This document shows, one piece after another, positions 1-4,919 of a stretch of DNA of 6,826 bases; position 1 is the stretch's first letter, and each line of letters opens with the position of its first letter. Made by a program: the position numbers and the translations under genes. The notes under the pieces are model-generated. The model was not told the DNA's origin, ran no database searches, and was given only the letters and a program-made list of their open reading frames with translations. The stretch comes from an uncultured Methylobacteriaceae bacterium (lineage in GTDB: Bacteria; Pseudomonadota; Alphaproteobacteria; Rhizobiales; Beijerinckiaceae): assembly GCA_937872715.1 (NCBI GenBank), contig CALMTJ010000459.1:1-6826 (forward strand), written 5' to 3'.

Positions 1-68
1 GGCGGCCGCCCCCCCCCCGCCCCCCCCCGGCCCCCCCGCCCGCCCCGCCCCCGCCCGCCCCCCGCCCG
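1..68. other. C/G-only low-complexity tract, probably unreliable sequence
   Basis: The first 68 bases contain no A or T and are mostly runs of C broken by single G. On the minus strand this is where codons 14 onward of ohr should lie. The family motif GGRDGRA needs at least a GAC codon, but only G and C follow the second glycine codon. A real coding sequence losing every A and T at once is unlikely, so I read this as a basecalling or contig-end artefact. A genuine expanded G/C repeat cannot be excluded from the sequence alone. Confidence 0.7.
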
Positions 69-105
69 TCGCCGAACCATGGGCCGTGTAGAGCACCTTC
101 ACCAT
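1..105 (-). CDS. ohr: Organic hydroperoxide reductase Ohr, N-terminal fragment
   Basis: Reading the minus strand from the ATG at 105-103 gives MVKVLYTAHGSATGG, the characteristic start of Ohr/OsmC-family peroxidases (usually followed by RDGRA). Ohr is a cytoplasmic thiol peroxidase of about 140 residues that reduces organic and lipid hydroperoxides with two cysteines, using lipoylated proteins as reductant. Both cysteines lie outside the window. Only codons 1-15 (61-105) are recognisable; further codons fall in the C/G-only tract and translate to meaningless Gly/Arg/Ala. The start is fixed by AAGGAG seven nucleotides upstream. The gene diverges from the adjacent ohrR, with 92 bp and a perfect palindrome between them, the classic arrangement of a peroxide-inducible gene and its repressor. 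The identification rests on a short stretch, but the neighbour makes it convincing. Confidence 0.78.
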   Translation of the reverse strand, partial: MVKVLYTAHGSATGGGRAGAGRAGGPGGGGGGAAA

Positions 106-112
106 CACCGAT

Positions 113-118
113 CTCCTT
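113..118 (-). promoter_or_regulatory. Ribosome binding site of ohr
   Basis: AAGGAG on the minus strand (CTCCTT on the plus strand), 7 nt before the ATG at 105. This is one of the strongest Shine-Dalgarno matches in the window. It decides the ohr start and supports the gene despite the truncated coding part. Confidence 0.75.
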
Positions 119-168
119 GCGCTCGCCAGTCCCGACAATGCGATAGCGTGCGGTCCGACTACCGCCGG

Positions 169-190
169 AATAGATTGCGCGCAATCTATT
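169..190. promoter_or_regulatory. Perfect 22-bp palindrome, probable OhrR operator
   Basis: AATAGATTGC, a central GC, then GCAATCTATT: all 22 positions are symmetric. It lies in the 92-bp gap between the divergent ohr and ohrR starts, ending 7 bp before the first ohrR ATG. It is also the most AT-rich part of the gap, so it probably overlaps promoter elements. OhrR repressors bind palindromes of this size between ohr and ohrR, and operators with TAGAT..ATCTA arms are, as far as I recall, typical of alphaproteobacterial OhrR. The symmetry and position are seen; OhrR binding and derepression by organic peroxides are inferred. Confidence 0.82.
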
Positions 191-197
191 TCTCGGC

Positions 198-743
198 ATG
201 ATGCGGGCGGTCTCCGGTCACCCCTCGATGCAACGCGCCGCGCCCAAGCCCGACGACATGCTGTGCTTCGCCGTCTACGCGGCCGCGCATGCCTTCACCC
301 GCGCCTACCGGCCGCTCCTCGCGCCGCACGGACTCACCTATCCGCAATATCTCGTCCTGCTCCTCCTCTGGGCGGAGGACGGCCGGACCGTCGGGGAGAT
401 CGGCCTGCCGCTCTTCCTCGATTCGGGGACGCTGACGCCTCTCCTGCGGCGGCTGGAGAGCGCCGGTCTCGTCCGGCGCTCGCGGGACGGCGACGACGAG
501 CGGCAGGTCAGGATCCGGCTCACCGCCGACGGGCGCGCGCTCCGGGCGAAGCTGAAGGGGGTGCCGGACGCGATCGGCCGCGCGGTCGGCCTCCCGGGCG
601 GCGAGCTCGCCGCCGTCACGGAGACCGTGCGGCGGCTCGGCGGTACGCTGCGGTCGAAGGGCGCGGCCGAGGCGTCCGGCGCGCCGGCTACAGCCGGCCG
701 AGCAGGTCCGCGGCGGCGTCCCCGGGCGGGCGCTCCAGGTTGA
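198..743 (+). CDS. ohrR: OhrR-type MarR family organic peroxide-sensing repressor
   Basis: A dimeric winged-helix repressor that should release DNA when an N-terminal cysteine is oxidised by organic hydroperoxides. Seen: DDMLCFAVYAA with the sensor Cys23; Tyr37 and Tyr48 at +14 and +25, the spacing of the two tyrosines that contact the sensor cysteine in Bacillus OhrR; LTYPQYLVLL; recognition helix LDSGTLTPLLRRLE (74-87); wing RRSRDGDDERQVRIRLT (93-109). The second, resolving cysteine of Xanthomonas-type OhrR falls in VPDAIGRAVG, where Arg128 stands instead, and no other Cys exists, so this looks like a one-cysteine sensor. Starts at 198, 201 or 228 are possible and none has a clear Shine-Dalgarno site; 228 (142 residues shortened by ten, MQRAAPKPDD) would leave a leader beyond the operator. 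Residues after about 153 are Ala/Gly/Arg-rich and unlike the family; residues 164-181 are encoded antisense to the neighbouring gene. Divergent from ohr, convergent with the SCO gene. Confidence 0.9.
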   Translation: MMRAVSGHPSMQRAAPKPDDMLCFAVYAAAHAFTRAYRPLLAPHGLTYPQYLVLLLLWAEDGRTVGEIGLPLFLDSGTLTPLLRRLESAGLVRRSRDGDDERQVRIRLTADGRALRAKLKGVPDAIGRAVGLPGGELAAVTETVRRLGGTLRSKGAAEASGAPATAGRAGPRRRPRAGAPG

Positions 744-1278
744 AGGAGCCGGCGAAGCGCCCGTCCTTGCCCATGAGGTAGACGAGGGCGGTGTGCTCCA
801 TCGTGTAGTCGCCGTCCTTCAACGGCACCTTGCGGGCAAAGACCCGGAATTCCTTGATGACGGCGTCGATGGCGGCGCGGTCGCCGGTCAGCCCGACGAT
901 GCGGGGATCGAAGCTCGACACGTAGCTCCCCATGATCGCCGGCGTGTCGCGCTCCGGGTCCACCGTGATGAAGAGCGCCTTCACCGCATCTCCTTTCGCA
1001 CCCATGGCCCGGAACATCTCCGACAGCTCGAAGAGCTTGGTGGGGCACACGTCCGGGCAATGGGTGAAGCCGAAGAACACCAGGAACGGCCGGCCGAGAA
1101 GCTGCCGGTCGGTCACCGTGCTCCCGTCGGCCGCCTTGAGCGCGAAGGGCCCGCCGACGGCCACGCCGCTCCCCCGGCGCTCGGCCTGCAACGTCACGAC
1201 GAGCGCGGTGAGGAGGGCCGCGACCCCGATAAGGAGCGCCGCGGCCGGAAGGGCGAAACGTCGGACGCGCGGCGACAT
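688..1278 (-). CDS. SCO1/SenC family copper chaperone
   Basis: A 196-residue thioredoxin-fold protein that delivers copper to, or reduces the cysteines of, the CuA site of cytochrome c oxidase (family knowledge). Seen: a basic N-terminus (MSPRVRR), one hydrophobic segment at residues about 8-30 that should anchor it in the inner membrane with the domain in the periplasm, FFGFTHCPDVCP with copper ligands Cys74 and Cys78, FITVDPERDTP (103-113), and the third ligand His162 in TMEHTALVY. All metal ligands are present, so the protein should be functional. The start at 1278 is preferred over a more upstream ATG at 1338 because AAGGTG sits 7 nt before it and the basic-hydrophobic anchor begins at once. 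No cytochrome oxidase genes are nearby, so it stands alone here. Its last 56 bp overlap the convergent ohrR frame. The symbol senC or sco1 would fit the family, but I cannot choose between paralogues. Confidence 0.92.
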   Translation of the reverse strand: MSPRVRRFALPAAALLIGVAALLTALVVTLQAERRGSGVAVGGPFALKAADGSTVTDRQLLGRPFLVFFGFTHCPDVCPTKLFELSEMFRAMGAKGDAVKALFITVDPERDTPAIMGSYVSSFDPRIVGLTGDRAAIDAVIKEFRVFARKVPLKDGDYTMEHTALVYLMGKDGRFAGSFNLERPPGDAAADLLGRL

Positions 1279-1361
1279 CGGGCGGCACCTTCGAAGCGGA
1301 CGATCCCGCCCGCTAGCGCCGCATTCGCCCGAGGGCAAGGCGGACGTTGCCGCAGCCGGCG

Positions 1362-1391
1362 TTGACAGGACGGCCGGCCTTCACCTATCTC
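1362..1391 (+). promoter_or_regulatory. Probable sigma-70 promoter of rplU-rpmA
   Basis: A perfect TTGACA (1362-1367) is followed after 18 bp by TATCTC (1386-1391), which keeps the first three bases of the -10 consensus. TTGACA is rare in sequence this GC-rich, it points toward rplU, and no other gene start lies between. Transcription would begin around 1398, giving a leader of about 130 nt. The weak -10 hexamer is the main doubt. Confidence 0.6.
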
Positions 1392-1399
1392 GCCCTGTC

Positions 1400-1423
1400 G
1401 CGCGGGAGCATCGCTGCCCGCGC
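1400..1423 (+). other. Hairpin at the predicted 5' end of the rplU leader
   Basis: GCGCGGG (1400-1406) pairs with CCCGCGC (1417-1423), seven G-C pairs. Inside, AGC can pair with GCT after one bulged G, leaving a three-base loop, so the helix may reach ten pairs. It begins within a few bases of the transcription start expected from the upstream promoter. It could stabilise the mRNA 5' end or be part of a ribosomal-protein control element; neither is shown by the sequence alone. Confidence 0.45.
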
Positions 1424-1472
1424 CTTCGCCGTTTCGGCCCGTGCGCCGGAGCATCCCTCAGCTGCCAAGAAG

Positions 1473-1508
1473 CCGGACACGGCGGGCGCAAGCCCGGCGG
1501 AGATCCGG
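1473..1508 (+). other. GNRA-capped hairpin in the rplU leader
   Basis: CGGGC (1483-1487) and GCCCG (1492-1496) enclose the tetraloop GCAA, a GNRA loop. A second helix, CCGGA (1473-1477) with TCCGG (1504-1508), can enclose it across an asymmetric internal loop. The structure ends 10 nt before the rplU Shine-Dalgarno site. GNRA loops and asymmetric internal loops are common in protein-binding RNA elements, so autoregulation by L21 is a possibility, but GC-rich DNA produces such helices by chance too. Confidence 0.4.
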
Positions 1509-1529
1509 ATCGAACACGAAGGAAGAACG

Positions 1530-1925
1530 ATGTTCGCAGTGATCAAGACGGGCGGCAAGCAGTTCCGCGTCGCCCATCACGACGTGGTCACGATCCCCAA
1601 GCTCGAAGGTGAGGTCGGCTCGACCGTGACCTTCGACCAGGTTCTCACGCTGTCCCATGACGGCGGGATCGAGATCGGCCTGCCGGGCGTGACCGGCGCG
1701 GCCGTGGCGGCCGCCATCGTGTCGCATGGGCGCGGCGAGAAGGTGATCGCCTTCAAGAAGCGCCGCCGCCAGAACTCGCGCCGCAAGCGCGGCCACCGGC
1801 AGCACCACACCGTGGTGCGGATCGACGCGTTCTCGCTGAACGGGTCGACCTTCGAGGCACCGCCGAAGCCCGCTCGGGCGTCCAAGCCCGTCGCCCCCGT
1901 AGCCGAATCGGCCGCAGAAGCGTAA
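1530..1925 (+). CDS. rplU: 50S ribosomal protein L21
   Basis: A 131-residue primary rRNA-binding protein of the large ribosomal subunit. Seen: the family start MFAVIKTGGKQFRVA, the central HGRGEKVIAFKKRRRQNSRR region (66-85) and the signature KRGHRQHHTVVRI (86-98). The core of about 103 residues is followed by an extra tail of some 30 residues rich in Ala, Pro and Lys (EAPPKPARASKPVAPVAESAAEA region), a kind of extension common in alphaproteobacterial L21. The start is set by AAGGAAG (1519-1525) before the ATG; the open frame continues upstream to 1347, but that part has no L21 similarity and contains the promoter and leader. It is first in a two-gene operon with rpmA, 28 bp downstream. Confidence 0.97.
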   Translation: MFAVIKTGGKQFRVAHHDVVTIPKLEGEVGSTVTFDQVLTLSHDGGIEIGLPGVTGAAVAAAIVSHGRGEKVIAFKKRRRQNSRRKRGHRQHHTVVRIDAFSLNGSTFEAPPKPARASKPVAPVAESAAEA

Positions 1926-1953
1926 TCAGGCCCCAAGTTCAGGAACACGCGTC

Positions 1954-2241
1954 ATGGCACACAAGAAAGCTGGCGGCTCGTCCCGCAACGGCCGCGACTC
2001 GGACGGACGTCGTCTCGGCGTCAAGAAGTTTGGCGACGAGCAGGTCGTGCCGGGCAACATCATCGTGCGCCAGCGCGGCACGAAATGGCATCCCGGGGTC
2101 AATGTCGGCATGGGCAAGGACCATACGATCTTCGCCAAGGTGGAAGGGCGCGTACGCTTCATCACCAAAGCCGGCCGAGCCTTCATCTCGGTCGTAGCCG
2201 CCAACGACGCGGCCACCGCCGCCCAAGAGGCGGCCGAGTAA
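1954..2241 (+). CDS. rpmA: 50S ribosomal protein L27
   Basis: A 95-residue large-subunit protein whose N-terminal tail reaches the peptidyl transferase centre and helps position tRNA. Seen: MAHKKAGGSSRNGRDSDGRR at the N-terminus, then GVKKFGDEQVVPGNIIVRQRG and the family signature region GTKWHPGVNVGMGKDHTIFA (42-61). The N-terminus has the short Gram-negative form, without the cleaved leader seen in Firmicutes. AGGA (1941-1944) serves as ribosome binding site, 9 nt from the ATG. It follows rplU at 28 bp and is followed by two hairpins, so the rplU-rpmA transcript probably ends there. Confidence 0.97.
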   Translation: MAHKKAGGSSRNGRDSDGRRLGVKKFGDEQVVPGNIIVRQRGTKWHPGVNVGMGKDHTIFAKVEGRVRFITKAGRAFISVVAANDAATAAQEAAE

Positions 2242-2270
2242 ACCCGGCGAGCGGCTAAAGACGAAGAGCC

Positions 2271-2296
2271 CCGCCGGTGTCCCACGGACCCGGCGG
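2271..2296 (+). other. Hairpin downstream of rpmA, no T-run
   Basis: CCGCCGG (2271-2277) pairs with CCGGCGG (2290-2296), and inside it GTCC (2279-2282) pairs with GGAC (2286-2289) around a CAC loop, with a single bulged T: eleven pairs. It lies 29 bp after the rpmA stop. Only two T follow, so it is not a standard intrinsic terminator by itself. It may protect the mRNA 3' end or act with the stronger hairpin 42 bp further on. Confidence 0.5.
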
Positions 2297-2337
2297 TTCA
2301 GAGCTCAACATCCGGCCGGTCTGGCCGGGCTCCGATC

Positions 2338-2374
2338 CGAAGGGGAGGTGGGACGCCACCTCCCCTTCGTCGTT
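2338..2374 (+). terminator. Probable terminator of rplU-rpmA
   Basis: A perfect 14-bp stem, CGAAGGGGAGGTGG (2338-2351) with CCACCTCCCCTTCG (2356-2369), closed by a four-base loop, then TCGTT. This is the strongest hairpin in the window and sits between rpmA and the acetyltransferase. The downstream T-run is broken by CG, as is common in GC-rich alphaproteobacteria, so efficiency is uncertain. The sequence from the rpmA stop to the next gene (2242-2415) holds nothing else I can recognise. Confidence 0.78.
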
Positions 2375-2415
2375 CAAGCCCCCGCGGGATGCGGCGGGCC
2401 GATCGGAGAACCGTC

Positions 2416-3045
2416 ATGTTCCCGGACCTCACGCGCGACGACGTGTTCCGGCTGGAGACGCGCCGCCTCTGGCTGCGCTGGCCCCGGGCCGCCGACGTGA
2501 CCGCGCTCGTGCAGCTCGCCGGCGACAAGGTCCTGGCCGAGATGACCGGTGTCATGCCGCATCCCTACAGCCCGGCGGACGGCACCGGCGACGTGCTGAA
2601 GGCGCGGGCCGGGAACGCCGAGGGGCAGAGCCTCGCGCTCGCGATCACGGCGCGGGCCAAGCCCGGAACGCTCATCGGGATGGTGGGCATCTCGGCCGAG
2701 CCCGGATCCGCGCCCTCCATCGTCTACTGGCTCGGCACCCCGCATTGGGGGCAGGGCTTCGCGACGGAGGCCGCACGGGCGCTGATCGACGCGTATTTCG
2801 CCTACACGCCGGCCCGCGACCTCACGGCCTGGGTCAGGGTCACGAACCCGGAATCGCGGCGGGTGCTGGAGAAGTGCGGCTTCGCGGCGGCGGGCTCCAG
2901 CCTGAAGGGCTTCCCGGCCCGGGGCGGCCTCCTGCCCGGCGACGATTTCGTGCTCGACCGTCGCAAGTGGAAGAGCCTGAAATCGTGGAGCGCGTCCGGC
3001 TACGTGCCCCACGGGCCGGAGGAGGCGCTCGCGACGCCCGGGTGA
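2416..3045 (+). CDS. GNAT family N-acetyltransferase, RimJ/RimL-like
   Basis: A 209-residue acetyl-CoA-dependent acyltransferase of the Acetyltransf_3 type. Seen: the typical opening LETRRLWLRWPRAADV (13-28), the acetyl-CoA pyrophosphate loop region YWLGTPHWGQGFATEAARAL (104-123), whose HWGQGFATEA is the family's R/QxxGxG/A-type motif, and NPESRRVLEKCGF (144-156), the conserved C-terminal helix-strand. RimJ and RimL acetylate N-termini of ribosomal proteins, but many relatives modify small molecules or antibiotics, and nothing here identifies the substrate. The start at 2416 has GGAG 7 nt upstream; an ATG 27 bp earlier lacks one and lies nearer the terminator. It sits between the L21/L27 genes and obgE, which is usual for this genome group and makes a ribosome-related role tempting but unproven. 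Confidence 0.9.
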   Translation: MFPDLTRDDVFRLETRRLWLRWPRAADVTALVQLAGDKVLAEMTGVMPHPYSPADGTGDVLKARAGNAEGQSLALAITARAKPGTLIGMVGISAEPGSAPSIVYWLGTPHWGQGFATEAARALIDAYFAYTPARDLTAWVRVTNPESRRVLEKCGFAAAGSSLKGFPARGGLLPGDDFVLDRRKWKSLKSWSASGYVPHGPEEALATPG

Positions 3046-3086
3046 GAACCGGCCGGGGTCCGGGCCGACGGAACGCCGGCGCACGC

Positions 3087-3103
3087 CCTCACCGCCGGTG
3101 AGG
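3087..3103. repeat. Short perfect inverted repeat after the acetyltransferase gene
   Basis: CCTCACC, a three-base GCC loop, GGTGAGG. It lies 42 bp past the acetyltransferase stop and 50 bp before the next start. No T-run follows on either strand. It could be a weak terminator or an operator; no further evidence. Confidence 0.35.
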
Positions 3104-3153
3104 AAATGCGGTAGAGGATGGTCGGCCGCCCTCCCGCCGGCCGGAGGTCAGCG

Positions 3154-3546
3154 ATGTCAGGACGTCTCGGCCCCGCGCTCGTCGCGCTCGCGATGGCGTC
3201 GACGGCCTCCCTTGCCCAGCCGGCGCCTCCGGCCGGTGCCGGCACCATGCTGATGACCGTGTTCCTGAAGCACGACCAGTCGAAGACGTTGGACGAGATC
3301 AACGAGCAGCTTCGTCGGAACGGCTATTACGACAAGTTCCCGCCGGACGGCGTGGAGGTGGATTCGTGGTACGTCGTGATGGGGATCGGCCAGGTGGTCA
3401 CGCTGAGGTTCGCGCCGGAGCGGCTGCGCGAGATCAACCGGATCCTGGAGCAGACCGCCTGGGGCCCTTACCGGACCGAGTTCTTCCCGGCCTACGATTA
3501 CCGGGCGGCCGCCGAGCAGCAGCGCCGGACGATGCGAAGCAAGTGA
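3154..3546 (+). CDS. Small exported protein of unknown function
   Basis: A 130-residue protein I cannot assign to a named family. Seen: a signal peptide with a short basic start and hydrophobic core (MSGRLGPALVALAMASTASLA), with likely cleavage near residue 21 or a few residues later in the QPAPPAGAG linker, giving a periplasmic protein of about 105 residues. The mature part alternates predicted strand and helix: TMLMTVFLKHD, helix TLDEINEQLRRNGYY, strands VEVDSWYVVMG and VVTLRFA, helix ERLREINRILEQTAW, and a final aromatic stretch FFPAYDYR. The beta-alpha-beta-beta-alpha-beta order suggests a ferredoxin-like fold; this is inference. No cysteine and no obvious catalytic site. The start at 3154 has GGAGG 6 nt upstream and begins the signal peptide directly, unlike the ATG at 3118. 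obgE starts 4 nt after its stop, so the two are probably translated together. Confidence 0.82.
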   Translation: MSGRLGPALVALAMASTASLAQPAPPAGAGTMLMTVFLKHDQSKTLDEINEQLRRNGYYDKFPPDGVEVDSWYVVMGIGQVVTLRFAPERLREINRILEQTAWGPYRTEFFPAYDYRAAAEQQRRTMRSK

Positions 3547-3550
3547 CGCG

Positions 3551-4591
3551 ATGAAGTTCCTGGACGAGTGCAAGATCTACATACGGTCCGGCGACGGCGG
3601 CAACGGCATCGTCGCCTTCCGGCGCGAGAAGTTCATCGAGTTCGGCGGGCCGAACGGCGGCGACGGCGGCAAGGGCGGCGACGTCTGGGCCGAGGGCGTG
3701 GACGGACTGAACACGCTGATCGACTACCGCTACCAGGTGCATTTCAAGGCGAAGGGCGGCCAGCATGGCATGGGCTCCAACATGGCCGGCGCCAAGGGAG
3801 CGGACGTGCTCCTGAAAGTGCCGGCCGGGACCGAGATCCTGGACGAGGACGGCGAGACGCTGATCGCCGACATCGCGGCCGTGGGCCAGCGGGTGCTGCT
3901 GGCGAAGGGCGGCAATGGCGGGTTCGGGAACGCGCATTTCAAGACGGCGACCAACCGGGCGCCACGCCACGCCAATCCGGGCCAGGAGGGGATCGAGCGC
4001 TGGGTCCGGCTGCGGCTGAAGCTCATCGCGGATGCGGGCCTCGTCGGGCTGCCGAATGCCGGCAAGTCGACTTTCCTGGCGACGACCACGGCCGCGAAGC
4101 CGAAGATCGCCGACTACCCTTTCACCACGCTCCATCCCGGGCTTGGCGTGGTCCGGACGGGCGCGCGCGAATTCGTGCTGGCCGACATCCCGGGCCTGAT
4201 CGAGGGCGCCCACGAGGGCGCGGGCCTGGGCGACCGCTTCCTCGGCCATGTCGAGCGCTGCCGCGTGCTCCTCCACCTTGTCGACGGCACGGCGGAGGAT
4301 CCCGGCTCGTCGTACCGGATCGTGCGGGGCGAGCTCGACGCCTACGGCGCGGACCTTCCCGGCAAGCCGGAGATCGTCGCGCTGAGCAAGGCCGACGCGC
4401 TCGACGAGGACACCCGCGCCGAGCGCCTCGCCGGCCTCGCCCGGGCCTGCGGGCAGGCGCCGCTGCTCTTGTCCTCCGCGTCCGGCCTCGGCGTCGACGT
4501 CGCCCTGAACCGTCTGCTCGACGTCGTCGGGACGGCGCGGCGCGAGGCGGAGGCGGAAGCTGCGGAGACGGAGCCGGCTTGGCGGCCGTGA
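3551..4591 (+). CDS. obgE: Obg family GTPase, ribosome assembly
   Basis: An essential GTPase of 346 residues that acts in late 50S subunit assembly and in stringent and stress responses. Seen: the glycine-rich Obg domain (1-158) with SGDGGNGIVAFRREKF and GGPNGGDGGKGGDVW; the GTPase domain with Walker A GLPNAGKS (166-173), switch I YPFTTLHP (189-196), DIPG (212-215), the G4 position LSKAD (278-282) and G5 SSASG (308-312); then a short acidic C-terminal tail. G4 is normally NKxD; here Ser replaces Asn while Lys and Asp remain, a variant I believe occurs in other alphaproteobacterial Obg proteins. The tail is shorter than in Escherichia coli. There is no strong Shine-Dalgarno site; the start lies 4 nt after the upstream stop, suggesting coupled translation. 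Its usual partners L21 and L27 are encoded upstream. Confidence 0.97.
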   Translation: MKFLDECKIYIRSGDGGNGIVAFRREKFIEFGGPNGGDGGKGGDVWAEGVDGLNTLIDYRYQVHFKAKGGQHGMGSNMAGAKGADVLLKVPAGTEILDEDGETLIADIAAVGQRVLLAKGGNGGFGNAHFKTATNRAPRHANPGQEGIERWVRLRLKLIADAGLVGLPNAGKSTFLATTTAAKPKIADYPFTTLHPGLGVVRTGAREFVLADIPGLIEGAHEGAGLGDRFLGHVERCRVLLHLVDGTAEDPGSSYRIVRGELDAYGADLPGKPEIVALSKADALDEDTRAERLAGLARACGQAPLLLSSASGLGVDVALNRLLDVVGTARREAEAEAAETEPAWRP

Positions 4592-4613
4592 TTGGCGGGC
4601 ATCGCGGAGTGAT

Positions 4614-4638
4614 GCTAGCTTCGGGAAAAGGAGCTAGC
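4614..4638. promoter_or_regulatory. Inverted repeat over the antitoxin ribosome binding site, possible VapB operator
   Basis: GCTAGCT (4614-4620) and AGCTAGC (4632-4638) are perfect inverted arms separated by 11 bp. Each arm contains the hexamer palindrome GCTAGC, with centres 19 bp apart, close to two helical turns. The right arm overlaps the Shine-Dalgarno sequence AAGGAG (4628-4633) seven nucleotides before the antitoxin ATG. VapB antitoxins repress their own operon by binding such repeats. As RNA, the same arms could form a hairpin partly covering the ribosome binding site. A poor promoter match (TTGGCG 4592-4597, TAGCTT 4616-4621) would place the left arm on the -10 region. Confidence 0.6.
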
Positions 4639-4640
4639 AG

Positions 4641-4919
4641 ATGCCGACCCGTCAGCTCAACATTCGCAGCGATGAAGCGGCCGTCCGGGCGACCCGTATC
4701 GCGAAGGCGTTGGGCCGGACAACGACGAGGGTCGTCGAGGATGCGCTTCGCGATTACGAGGAGAAGACGATCCCGCGGGACGAGAAAGGTTATACGGCCG
4801 AGCAGCGTCGGGCTTACGAGGCCCTGATGGGCCTTGCCGAGACGGCTCGAGCAAGCCTTCTGCCCGACGCGGACTGGGACGATTCCTGGATGTACGATGA
4901 AGACGGGTTGCCCAGGTGA
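4641..4919 (+). CDS. vapB: Type II antitoxin, VapB-like
   Basis: A 92-residue antitoxin predicted to bind and neutralise the PIN toxin encoded next and to repress the pair. Seen: N-terminal LNIRSDEAAVRATRIAKAL followed by GRTTTRVVEDALRDYEEK, the strand-helix-helix pattern of PSK-type/ribbon-helix-helix antitoxins, giving a DNA-binding dimer (residues 5-42); then a charged linker and an acidic, tryptophan-containing tail DWDDSWMYDEDGLPR (78-92), typical of segments that wrap the toxin's active site. AAAAGGAG gives it its own strong ribosome binding site 49 bp after obgE. Its stop overlaps the toxin's GTG start as GTGA. Hand-counted GC over 4681-4920 is about 64 percent, lower than about 73 percent in a sample of proB (5341-5400), which fits acquisition of the module. 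Family assignment is good; the exact subfamily is less sure. Confidence 0.88.
   Translation: MPTRQLNIRSDEAAVRATRIAKALGRTTTRVVEDALRDYEEKTIPRDEKGYTAEQRRAYEALMGLAETARASLLPDADWDDSWMYDEDGLPR

Noticed and set aside
683..698. Inverted repeat GCCGGCT/AGCCGGC at the SCO stop codon, a possible bidirectional terminator
   Set aside because: The real stem is only six pairs with a TACA loop, no T-run follows on either strand, and GCCGGC repeats arise easily in this composition.
338..1288. A 316-codon minus-strand frame across ohrR and the SCO gene
   Set aside because: Its product is Arg/Ala/Gly-rich low complexity; both underlying genes are identified in other frames by conserved motifs.
1347..1529. Upstream extension of rplU
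   Set aside because: No L21 similarity, and the stretch holds the promoter and leader; the ATG at 1530 has a good ribosome binding site and the family's exact N-terminus.
3050..3067. CGGCC/GGCCG inverted repeat just after the acetyltransferase stop
   Set aside because: Five pairs of pure G/C with an eight-base loop is expected by chance at this GC content.
2277..3101. A 274-codon plus-strand frame over the acetyltransferase
   Set aside because: Compositional shadow in another frame, and it would start inside the post-rpmA hairpin.
3568..4827. A 419-codon open frame on the plus strand across obgE and the antitoxin
   Set aside because: It is the +1-type shadow of obgE in GC-rich DNA: Arg/Gly/Ala-rich with no recognisable domain, while the obgE frame carries every GTPase motif.
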